A model generated the notes under the pieces. That model had not been told where the DNA came from. It ran no database searches and was given only the letters and a program-made list of their open reading frames with translations. Of a stretch of DNA of 64,000 nt, positions 1-10,949 are shown in pieces (position 1 is the first letter of the stretch; each line of letters opens with the position of its first letter). The DNA is taken from NCBI GenBank assembly GCA_023974075.1, contig JAMFTG010000151.1, positions 186,001 to 250,000 of the forward strand, given 5' to 3'. Source of the DNA: Chaenocephalus aceratus (taxonomy: Eukaryota; Chordata; Actinopteri; Perciformes; Channichthyidae). A program made the position numbers and the translations under genes.

Positions 1-2131
1 CAGGCAGGGCTGCCCTATATCAGGCCTATTATATAGTATTGCCATCGAGCCGCTTTTGTGCAGACTTAGAAACCGGCTGAGGGGCCTGTGTCTGCCAGAG
101 TCAGCTCAGGCCCCCCGGTGGTTGTATCAGCTTATGCTGATGATGTCAGTGTTTTTGTCCAGGGTCAGCGAGATATCCAGGAGCTCCAGGACAGTCTAGC
201 TTTGTACAGGAAGGCTGCTTCAGCCAAAGTGAATTGGGAGAAGAGTGAGGCAGTTTTGGTAGGTCAGTGGAGTCTTGAAAATAGGCCCAGTCTTCCTGGT
301 AACCTTAGCTGGGGAAACAAGGGTTTAAAAGTCCTGGGAGTTTGGTTGGGGTCTGAGGACATGGTGGCACAGAACTGGGAGGGATTGCTGGGAAAGGTGC
401 AAGCAAAATTAGCCAAATGGAAATGGCTGCTCCCCCAGCTGTCCTACAGGGGAAGAGTTCTTGTCGCCAACAATCTGGTTGCCTCGTCTCTGTGGCACAG
501 ACTGCAGGTGTTAACCCCACCGCCGGGCCTCATGAAACAACTGCAGCGGCTCCTCGTGGATTTCTTCTGGTCGGGTCATCACTGGGTGCCAGCATCGGTC
601 CTGTACCTGCCCGTGGTGGAGGGGGGGCAGGGCCTCGTGGACATTACTGCAAGGACTGCTGCTTTTAGACTGCAGGCGGCTCAGCGGCTGCTGTATGGTG
701 CCTCTCCCTGCTGGCTGGCTATGGCCCGACTGTTGCTCTGGAGGGCGGGGGGCTTTGGTTTTGATAAACACCTGTTTCTGCTGAAGGCCCCTGCGTACAA
801 GATAACTGGACTTACACCTTTTTACTGCTCAGTCATCAATGCCTGGAAGATTCTGAGTTTTACCAGATCACCCGACCCCCGGCCTGGGATGTGGCTGTTT
901 GAGGAGCCACTGTTTGACACTGGTTTTCTTTCTGGAACCCTTTTCTCTTCAGCCACCCTAAAGAACGCGTTCATTGAAGCGGGAGTGGTAAAACTTGGCC
1001 ATTTGACGGGGGTCTCCACGGAAAAACTGGCTGAGGTGACGGGCATTCGATCAACCCGAGTTCTGGAGAACCTGGTAGATGAGGCGTGGCAGTCGCTGTC
1101 GCCATCCCACCAGACTTTTGCTCTGGATGCAGATCTGGCTGACCAGTGGAGAAAGGGACATGAGTATGTTTTTCCTGCCTTGAGTGTGGGTCCTGCGGTG
1201 GGGGAATGGAGAGAGGAGGAGGGTCTCCTGCTATCACTGGGGACTTTAACACCTGCAAAGTTCAGCTCCTGCAATGGGAAGAAGCTATATCTTAGCTGTG
1301 TAAAGGTGCTAAACCTCAGCTCGCTTGCAGGCGTCAGAGAGTCGAGGTGGACGGATGTGTTTGGCTTGGGCTCTTCCCCTCAGGGCAGCTGGCGGATCCT
1401 GTATAAATCTCCGGTTGAGAAAAGGATGGCTGACATCCAATGGAGAATTGTACACGGTGCAATAGCCACTAACAAATACAGAGCTCATTTTGACCCAGGC
1501 ACAAGGGGAGGCTGTCCGTTCTGTTTTATGGCAGAAACATTGGAGCATTTAGTCGTGTCCTGTCCCAGATTGGCTGGTCTTAAAAAAATGTTACAGGGGT
1601 GGGTGGAAGGGTTCGGGGAGGTTTTCTCCATACCACTTTTTGTCCATGGCCCCAAATACATCCTGAAAAAGAAGGAAACCCTACTATTGATGAATTTCTT
1701 GTTTGCTAATGCAAAATTAGCAATCTGGAAAAGTAGGAAGAACCAACTTGCTGGAGTGGGATGGACGGATGCAGTGCTCTGTCTGAGGGGGCTGGTGGCA
1801 GCGCGTCTGAGGGTGGAGCATGCGTACTATACGCTGATCAATCATCTGCAGGGGTTTCTGGATGTGTGGGCTGTGGGGCAGGTTCTGTGCTCACTCGGGG
1901 AGAATGACTCTCTCATATTGAAGTGTTAAAGGATAGGTGTAGTTTTTGTTTTTAAAGTGTGTAAAAGAGGATGTGGGTAAATGGGTAAAACGCTTTCAAA
2001 TGATATTTATTTGGTAGTCATGAAAATCTGTTTATTTATTTGATTGTGTAATGTATTAGTTTTGTTCCGACTCTTTTGAAGGGTGGGTGTATGTTTAAAA
2101 CAAATGCAAATAAAATTTGTTTTAAAAAAAA
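1..2131 (+). mobile_element. Tx1/L1-like LINE, 3' part
   Basis: This is the 3' part of a non-LTR retrotransposon that enters from outside the window. The left end already encodes reverse-transcriptase sequence (RQGCP...SGLLYS, from base 2). The RT catalytic YADD box and a C-terminal CCHC knuckle follow in the long ORF at 88-1929. A 200-bp 3' UTR with an AATAAA-like signal ends in an A-run near 2131, directly against a (TTC)n run. The wording around YADD resembles the fish Tx1 branch of the L1 clade; the exact clade is inference. Confidence 0.85.
88..1929 (+). pseudogene. LINE ORF2 C-terminal half (reverse transcriptase, Tx1-like)
   Basis: The open frame of 613 codons encodes the end of the RT domain (Y16-A-D-D19), the thumb and connection region, and a cysteine-histidine knuckle near residues 475-492 (CPFC...H....C). 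This is a typical LINE ORF2 C-terminus that would copy element RNA at nicked chromosomal DNA. The N-terminal endonuclease and most RT motifs lie outside the window. The RQGCP motif at bases 2-16 is in another frame, so a one-base indel lies between about 85 and 115 and the first Met at 88 is not a true start. The copy is therefore probably inactive although the remainder is open. Confidence 0.8.
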
Positions 2132-2136
2132 AATCA

Positions 2137-2186
2137 TCTTCTTCTTCTTCTTCTTCTTCTTCTTCTTCTTCTTCTTCTTCTTCTTC
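2137..2186 (+). repeat. (TTC)n microsatellite
   Basis: About 16 TTC triplets follow the LINE A-tail. The same repeat precedes the duplicated slc5a7 promoter at 31364-31398, so it belongs to the duplicated block rather than to the LINE. Poly-Glu and poly-Lys frames on the minus strand come only from this repeat. Confidence 0.95.
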
Positions 2187-2340
2187 AAATATAATTTTTT
2201 GTAGAAAGTGATAATCAAAAGCATGTATCAAAATACATGACTTGGCAGTAAGGCATGTGTTTAAAGGGTTAGGATTAGCCTCATGTCCACATGCAGCAGA
2301 CATGACAGCAAATCAGTCATTTGAGCTCCACGATCGTTCC

Positions 2341-2460
2341 TTGCTGGCACTTGCTGGCACTTGCTGGCACTTGCTGGCACTTGCTGGCACTTGCTGGCAC
2401 TTGCTGGCACTTGCTGGCACTTGCTGGCACTTGCTGGCACTTGCTGGCACTTGCTGGCAC
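2341..2460 (+). repeat. 12-copy 10-bp minisatellite (TTGCTGGCAC)
   Basis: Twelve perfect tandem copies of TTGCTGGCAC lie about 350 bp upstream of the slc5a7 start. The duplicated segment downstream (31546-31565) has only one full copy plus a degenerate one, so the array expanded, or contracted, after the duplication. Confidence 0.97.
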
Positions 2461-2580
2461 TCCTTTTTGTTGGCAACTGATAAACAAAACAAGTCGATGC
2501 TTGTCAAGTGTTAAACTCTGATCAGGAAAAAGAAAATATTTTCATTTAATTGGTTTGTCTTCTTGAGTTACTTCACTCAG

Positions 2581-2631
2581 TCAGCCAGAGGTCAGCTAGT
2601 CGGGGAGTTAGTCAGCATCTATCATGGCTGT
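2581..2631 (+). repeat. upstream copy of leader + ATG block
   Basis: About 50 bp including GTCAGCTAGTCGGGGAG and CATCTATCATGGCTGT recur at 2766-2813, where they form the real leader and start of slc5a7. The downstream duplicate of the gene (31680-31734) has only one such block. The doubling, with about 134 bp between the blocks, is therefore private to this copy. Confidence 0.9.
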
Positions 2632-2830
2632 AGCTATGTTCGTAAGACAATCCTTGAACATCGGCCTTGAGCAAGGGGTTTCTGGTGGAGCAGGTTTCTG
2701 TATGTCTTGTTTTTTATCTGGAATGTCCTCCCCCTTTCCAACAACAGAGACCAACTATATAACCAGTCAGACGTCAGCTAGTCGGGGAGTCAGTCAGCAT
2801 CTATCATGGCTGTTAACATCCCAGGACTGA
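2624..2830 (+). other. upstream ORF overlapping the slc5a7 start
   Basis: An ATG in the duplicated leader block opens 68 codons and ends 25 bases past the slc5a7 ATG in a different frame. If transcription began upstream of 2624 this frame would compete with the main start. The TATA-like box at 2755 would give a leader that skips it. I see no sign of selection on its product. Confidence 0.4.
2755..2762 (+). promoter_or_regulatory. TATA-like box (CTATATAA)
   Basis: CTATATAA lies 44-51 bp upstream of the slc5a7 ATG. With normal spacing a transcript would start near 2785 and have a leader of about 20 bases. It sits in the 134 bp separating the two leader blocks and is absent from the paralogous exon-1 segment downstream. 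Confidence 0.4.
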
Positions 2831-2989
2831 TAGCCATGGTGATTTTCTACCTGCTGGTTCTTGGGACCGGCATCTGGGCTTCTTTCAAGTCCAAAAGGGA
2901 ACAGAAGAGAAGCGCAGTCACTGGGATGGATATGGCTCTGCTGGGAAACCGGAGCATTAGCTTGGTGGTGGGGATCTTCACAATGACAG
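2806..2989 (+). CDS. slc5a7: slc5a7 exon 1
   Basis: Encodes the N-terminus and first membrane helix through [12 protein letters not shown]. The donor is CAG|GTGAGG and the exon ends in phase 1. The start is fixed by the family-like N-terminus M-A-V-N-I-P-G-L-I and by conservation of this ATG in the downstream duplicate. Confidence 0.92.
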
Positions 2990-5900
2990 GTGAGGAGGAA
3001 AACTGGAATTAAAAAGGCATGATTGTAAAGGAAATATTTTGATAGTTCTGTTAAAGTTCTATAGGTGTCATGTGACCTAGATGCAAAACAATGGACACAG
3101 TTTTAATCAAGCAGATGTATTTATAGGTCTGTTAAAACAAATATTCTGCATTTTGCTGTAGTTGAGTTCCTACACAAACAACCCAAAAAAAGCCTGTTGA
3201 AATGCGAGCTACAGTATGAAGAATGTGAGTTTGATAAGTGGCTGAAAGAATTAGAAATGTGAAAAGAATGAAACCCTTGACGTTGTTTTGTCTAAAGGAA
3301 AAGGGTGAAGAAACGCAAGAAAGACACCATTATTCCACAAATTCATTCATGTGGGCATAATGTAAAAGCATTGTCACTTAGTTTGATTTATTTAACTAGA
3401 AAACCATTCAGATAATTTTTTGGAAAAGTAAGACCATTCGTACTGTGCATCATGCCAGAGATATTCATTAAATGACTCGTAAACCTCTTTTAAAGCTCAC
3501 CTAATTTGCTATATTTGAACAATATATGATAGGGCCATATCTATACAAAACATCTCTCTGAAGTGTTTTGAAAATACCAACAGATCACCCATTCTAGCCA
3601 TCGACATACCCCTCTATTTCAGACCTGTTACTTGTGCTGATTCTGGGTCCGACCCTTTAACACTAGAACCGCCAACGGGTAAATTTTACCCGCAGCTGTT
3701 TCTTGATCGTATGTAACTTTTTTTCAATAAAATATTCAAGTCTCCCAGTCCGGGACTTTTCCTGAAAGTGTGTTATGTAGCGCCCTCTGTTGTTAAAAAT
3801 TGTCAATATGAAGTCAGATTGAAAAAATGGGCCAAAAAATTTCCATTTATACCCATCAGCGCCAGTGGGTAATATTTACCTTATAGAAAATGCAGTGATT
3901 TTTGCGCTATTGATCTTGCGCGAAAACATAAACATGAAGTGTTGCTAAAGCAACGCCTGTTGTTTACTGCGGTTCCTTATAGAGAGATAGATAGATAAAT
4001 AAAGAGAGATATATATATATAGATAGATAGATAAAGAGAGAGATAGAGAGAGAGAGATATATATATATATATATTTAGATAAAGAGAGATAGATAGATAG
4101 ATAGATAAAGAGAGATAGATAGATGGATAGATAGATGGATAGATGGATAGATAGATGGATAGATAAAGAGAGATAGATAGATATGAATGAATGAAAACTT
4201 TATTACAGACTCAGGGTCCAGATAAAAGACATTGCATTACATATAATAAATTGCACACAGCATAACAAAAATTCATAGTATTAAGAATAATTTAAATCAG
4301 TGTCCTACAAAGAGACAGCTATACCAATGCCTCCACAGCTGTGATTGGTAGCGTGTAGTACTACACCTTTTGTTCGATAAGGCCAAGAGGATTTCAGAGG
4401 ATGATTTATCAGAGTCATTAAGCCGGCAAATACATTTATACATGAGATTTCTTAAAACAGCTTGTAGAGTATTGACTCCTGCAGCCACAAACATTTCACT
4501 TGCACTAGACCATGGAGGTCTCTTCAGCAATATTCTCATGGCAACATGATAAGCTACTTGAAGTTAATCAGTTCAGTGGCTGTGTATCGCAATGATGCTT
4601 GAAATGTCCCTTATAGGCCTACGTCTGTTTCCGGTTATTTTTATTTTGAAATTCAGTTCCTGACGGACGCCAAAAAAGCCTGACATTATGGAATTAAACC
4701 AATAAATAAAAGAAAGGATAATTGTGTGTTATTGGTGAGTAAATAACAGTGTGTCATTGAGAAAAGAATAACAAATTAGAAGGAAAAAAAGATTTAAAAA
4801 ATACAGATGTCAGTATTCTGAGGCTCTGAGCCATTTCTTTTCCTCACAGACGGCAAAAAAAGTCCGACATTATACGATTTAAAATAAAAACAATAATCGT
4901 GGCTTGATATTGAGCAAGAACATGTTTTTATGAACCCCACAGCTTCCGGTCTTCCAAGACCCGAACGGACAAAAAGACGTGCTGCAGGCACGAAACACAT
5001 TACCAATAGAAATACATTGCTTTAAAAATCGTTCTGTGACACGAAAAAAATGGGAAAATCGTGTTGGTGAACACGAATCACGAGATTACATTCATGACTA
5101 TAACACGAAAGGCCGTGAGACTGGGTTGCATATATTGCCCGTTTTTTGTTTAGATTCAGAGAGTAAGGTAAGTACTGGCCATAGTTACTACTGTAACTAA
5201 AGTCCTAGGCCATTAAGCACATGCCACGGTTACTACTGTAACCATGGCCTACGGTTCTATGCGGGCTGTTCAATTCCTTAGAAGCTAATGATCTGGTCTT
5301 AACATTTGTGTTTTGACTTGGTCTCGCTTGATTGTTAGCAGCAGCCGCTTGGCTACCACCTTGCATACTGTTCAGCTTCATTATTTAACTCAGCCGGTGA
5401 GGGCAGTGCTCTCGCTCCCGGTAACGTATGGTTTTGATTGCAGTAGCGCTATATTGTTGTATTTACTGCTCCTAGTACTAGACTCCTAGCACTAGGATGG
5501 GTAGATGCGGAGAACAATCTTCACTGCATGTGTGGCCATTAAAGAGCATTTCATCCTCCCAATACTATATTATCTAGTGTGCAGCCGTTTGGCTGACACT
5601 TTTAAGCACCGGCCACGGTTACTTGTGTAGCTACGGTTCTAAGCCGTGTAAGCAGGGCCGTTTCTTCCTATAGGCGGACTATGCAGGGGCATAGGGCCCC
5701 CGCTGCCACTAGGGGGCCCCCAAATTAAAAAAACAAAAAAACAAAAAAAGTTTAATTCATACACACAAAGATGAACAAAATTAGTAGAAGTGGGAGGGCT
5801 GAAGCATAGCTTGTGGAAAGTAGCCCTCCCGTGCATCATCCTAATACAGCGGCATTATTGCGTCAACAATGTATAGAAATGAAGGAGTACAAAGAAATAA

Positions 5901-8900
5901 AGAAAACTGGAGAAAAAATTAAATAAAAGTTAGGGCAGGAAAACAATAAATGCATATATATGTATATATATATATATATATATACGAAAACTACAGATGT
6001 AGCGCTTCGTTTCAGACGCCTACCCGTGCAGGTCCGTGATCGGCACGGGGTGGGCCCCTGCTGAAAAGTAAAACCCCCCCGCAGGACTTGAAACGCCCCC
6101 TTGATAAATACATTTAATTATAATGAAACAGCAGCAATGGATCATGGATCCACCAGGGGGAGCCGTGAAAAGCTGCCACACTGAAACTCATGTGAAATAA
6201 ACAGCTGATTTTACAGGTATCTGATATAGCGGATATTTGTTAAGATCCATATGTCACGGATAGGATCATATTCTGTGCTTAAGTAAGAGACATGTAATCA
6301 TTTACTAAACATCACCATGTTTTTATTTAACAAAATAATGTTTAATTCACGTTGGCGTAAGTACAAAACCATCGCTATGTTTTTAGATCAGGAAATGCAT
6401 CCAGGGTCAAACAAACGATTTTCCATCGTCATCCTCGCATTCATTTAATGTATCATATGTTCGCGAGTTGAAATGAATGCACTAAATTTAATCCACGTGA
6501 GTTTACAACAACAACAATAATCGCTTTGTTTTTATATCACATCCGACCGGAGGAAAATGCAGCAGCTCTCACTACCGATCATCCTAATCCCACGGACAAA
6601 CAATAATATGTACAGTGTTCATAGTTTACTGTATTATTAGTGTCTAATTACTGCTATAATAATCACACATTGAGTTGCTGAAATCAGACCGTCGTTTTTT
6701 TTAAACGCTCTGAATGAAACGGCAGCTCTCAGGTGATCAGCTGTGTGTTTACACAATAAAATATGCATAGTAATTTAATACCTTCCAACACACATTGTAA
6801 GAACAGTTCTGTTTCATATGAGTGTTGTAACAACAATAACATTATAAATAGTAACATAGCATGGTATTGCACATTTACTGTAGCTTTGAGTGTTACTGGC
6901 CTGAGATTTTTTTATTACATGAATGAAGGTGACTGAGGCTTTTTAATATAGACTTTTCAGTGTCCCACATTTTGCACAGAACTGTCCCACATTAGGAAAA
7001 CAGATTGTCTGAGACAACTTGGCACTAAGAGTACTAATATGTCTACCATTTCTTTTATGAGTTTAATATCTGCATGTTCTCTTTTGGTTTGATTAGGACA
7101 CATCCTGGGGATTTCAGAATGTTACTGGATTTTGATTCATTGTATCGGCTTCATGTCGCAATAATATTCCCGAAGTCTGAAATGCAAAAATGTTCCACAT
7201 TAGGGCAATTCACCCTACATTTAATCATTTTGTTTATTTTTAACTAAATAAATGTGGTTTAATCCATCATGAAATTAATGTAGGCTATTTACTTAGTACA
7301 TATCTGACATTAACGATTAACACACTGTTCATACTGCTCACAGGCTGATATCTAGTGTATTCATACCCCTCACTGTTTATTCATCATTCAATTCATTATA
7401 TATTTTATTCTGTAGATTGTGAACATTATTTTTCACTTTACTGCTTGTTGCACCTGGTTAGAAGCTAAACTGCATTTCGTTGTCTCAGTACCTGTAATCT
7501 GTGCAATAACAATAAAGTTGAATCTAATCTTGAGCAGGAATTAATGTAGGCTATTTACTTAGTACATATCTGACATTAACGATTAAACACGTTTGTGCAT
7601 TCTTTATGAATGCAAACCGAGTCATTTCGTTTATTTTTAACGAAATAAATGTGATTTAATCCACATAATTTACTGTGTTAATTGTTTACTTAGTAATGTT
7701 TAACTTGAAGGTGCCTGATGTGAACATTTCCAGAATGTATTTTCTTCACTTTTTAAATGCCTCTGTGATGTGCTGCTACCCATTTCCCCTCGGGGACTAA
7801 TAAACGAATACTATGACATTAACGATTAAACACATTTGTGCATTCTTTATGAATGCAAACCGAGTCAAGCCGACTCTAATAAACGAATACTATATATTGA
7901 ACGTCTATTGAATGGCCTTTGTATGTATACAGTACAGTATAGCCCAACCATTTACACCTTCCTTTTTTCCCGTCAAGAGTTTGAATTGGAGAAAGGTAAT
8001 CGATGGTGCTTTTATAGCCTATTGCATAATAACTGTGTGATTTATATTGCTTTTCAAATGCATATGGCCACCCATTTACACGGCTCTTCCCGTAGTTAGA
8101 TCACTTTACATTTCTGCGAATGAATTTGTAATCACACACGTCTCCCCATCCCGAAAATAATAAAGAAAATAAAAAGAGGAAACCATTTTCAAGTTCAGTT
8201 TTCACCGTTTTATTTAAAATAACTGACATACAGTAACAGACACATGCTGTAGGCCTATCTGCTGCGGAAACCAGGACGAGCGATTTCGGGATCTGTTTTT
8301 CTGGGGCTCCTCAGTCTCTCGTTTACCCGGCTCCTGATCTTATGCCACTGGTCAATGTTCAGATTTGGGAACCGATTGGAAACATAGGACTCAATCTTTT
8401 GCTTCACATTGAGGGGAAGAGGCATTTTCCCATTGGTCCCAGTCCAGTTGGTTATTTTCACCATTCTCCCATAGCCTATGTTACAAATGGCGTTATGGCC
8501 ATGAACATATTAGCAGCATAGATCTCAGGGCGATGCTGTCCCTTAAAAAAGCTGTCCTGGTAAAAACTTTCCTCTCGTTCTGAGGAAACAGCCCTGGTGG
8601 GTTCATCAGGAGTGACCGCCGACCATGCCCCAACCCCCCCATGTTTCCTATATATGTATGTTAGGGACCCTTTGTTTAAAACTAATTGGCCATCAGAATG
8701 TGTGGAGTCACATTCCACAGCTCTCCCCCCCCCCTCCTGTGATCCCCCGCACACAGAGAGACACAGGGAGATCGCTTTTCTGGAGTGAAGAGAGCTGAAA
8801 TATTGATATTGCAAGTTAGAAACGTAAAATGCATTTTGACAGACACTTGGGGGAAATATGCTGCATTTTGAATGTCCGATGGTCCACCATTTCCACCGGA

Positions 8901-10884
8901 AATATCAAACATTTAATAAAAGTGACAAACAATGAACAAGACTTAACGTATTCATCATAATTAATTATATTTATTTCGTTTGGATGTAGGATTTTTGACT
9001 TTGTTTAGAGCAGTGATCTTCTACTATATGAACATTTTGGACCCAAAATCACAACAAAAACGTAAAAACAGATTTTGAAAATGATTTTATTTTTCATAAC
9101 ACAAACATACACAACGAAACCATTTAAAAGCTGAAAATATATACATGGGATGTGACTATGATAATGTGAAAGTTTGATTGAGGTAGCATGGGATTTCATT
9201 CTGATAAGGCAAAAGTGTTATTATAAATATAATACAAATATATATATATATACACATTATGTACAAAAATCTGTTTTTTCTGTCTTTATCTGTGCCACGC
9301 TTCAAAGCGGTTTCTGTCAACTACGACACAGAGGGCAACATCACAGATTCCTCCTCCTCCATGTCAAAAAACAAGCTTAAAGCTTGACTCACGTTCAGAG
9401 TTCTCTTCATCATAGTTGAGTCTTCAAAACTCAAAATCTATCGAACTATATCTAAATTCTCAATGTTTGTCTGTCACTTTACTTCAATCGCAGTCTCCCG
9501 CAGCCTCTCTTCGTCTCCCGCCGCCTGTCTTCGTATATCTTCGTCTCTCTCCATTTCCCGCCGTCTCTCTTCGGTTCCCGCCGTCCCCCTTCCTCTCGTT
9601 TCGTATCACTCCTTTTACCTGATTACCTCACCCCCTCCCTGGTAAATACATCCTGTTGAGCAGAATCTACAGTTTCCAGTATTTTCCGATTCGTAAAATG
9701 ATAAAATACGGCGAAGATATTAAAATATGTGCTTCCATTATTCATACTTCTGAAATATATCTGTATTAACTTTATATCATCATATGTCCGTGTTTATTGG
9801 GTATTTTTGCATGAAACAAAGACTGGCATATAGTTTCAAGCCAGTACTTTCGACAGAAATACACATATACATCCTGTTGAGCAGGATCTACAGTTTCCAG
9901 TATTTTCCGTTTAGTAAAATGATCAAATATGGCGAAGATATTCAAATATGTGCTTCCATATTTCATACTTTTGAAATGTATTAACTTTATATCATCGTAT
10001 CTCCGTGTTTACTGGGTCTTTTTGCATGAAACAAAGACTGGGATATAGTTTCAAGCCAGTACTTTCGACAGAAACACACGGCAATGTTGTCCGGACTGTT
10101 GTTTTTATGCGGCACCGGCTTGAACAGGTCATGTGATCTGATCACGCCGGCGTGACGGTCGACTCCAAAGGGTTAATATTAAATACATATAAGTATTTTT
10201 ACAACTTGTATTTAGAAATACTCTGTTGTAATTATTGATGCATACATGTGTTCATCCATTCAATGTGGCATCTGCTATAATGGGGTTAATGTATGATATT
10301 ACTTAATAATACAATACATTATAATATATGATATGATAATTACATTTTAGTTTTATTCATTTCTTATTTCATAGTTTCTCATTATTATTATTATTTTTTA
10401 TCGCTCATCTTATTTTTGATTTTATTAATCTGTGTGAATCTGTGCTGTCCTGTTTTTCACTCTCACCCTGTTGCTGTTTGAACTACTGAATTTCCCCACG
10501 GGATTAATAAAGGTCCATCTTATCTTAATGTATAAATTGATTTACTTCAATCTACTGTACAATATTACAGGAAATATACTGCATAAAGCAAACTATATAC
10601 TTTATTTGATCTAAAATATTGATGTTTCTACAACACCCATTGTGTATTTTGTGAATGAAGCGCCATCTCAAGGTTAAATCCTGTAATTGAACAAATGGGG
10701 AAATTGTGCAATGCCCTCTAGCAATTTGGCAACACCCCCAGCCACTGGCATCCGCTGGGCTTTTGACTGGGACACACCCATTTGAGTCTGATCTGGAGTG
10801 CTACATCTGTAGATATAGGGTCATTTTCTGCACATGTCAATAGCAGTTTCAACTATCTGTTTTTGGAAATGATGTACTTGGCAA

Positions 10885-10949
<65 letters not shown>

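Larger units (their letters stand above)
5991..10812. mobile_element. 4.8-kb element with short terminal inverted repeats
   Basis: CTACAGATGTAGCGCT at the left is matched inverted at the right end (reverse complement CTACAGATGTAGCACT) with one mismatch. No convincing target duplication is visible. The inside holds repeated AT-rich blocks (7220-7330, 7540-7680, 7805-7870), LINE-like 3' tails, a 220-bp tandem duplication and a small minus-strand ORF at 8255-8464. The superfamily is unknown, and part of the interior is probably later insertions. Confidence 0.45.

Noticed and set aside
2007..2303. Poly-Glu, poly-Lys and poly-Arg ORFs on the minus strand (also near 31215-31506)
   Set aside because: They are translations of the (TTC)n microsatellite and have no other protein features.
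2341..2460. Regular direct repeats resembling a CRISPR array (also 43702-43950)
   Set aside because: No unique spacers exist. These are head-to-tail minisatellites in a vertebrate genome.
3657..3700. piggyBac-like end TTAACACTAGAACCGCC and the separate TTAACCCTTTGGAG-type end near 10160
   Set aside because: The two ends do not match each other and no partner terminus was found for either, so I do not call an element.
9290..9380. Coding-like stretch (frame with [17 protein letters not shown]) inside intron 1
   Set aside because: It is too short, has no splice sites that link it to anything, and matches no family I know.
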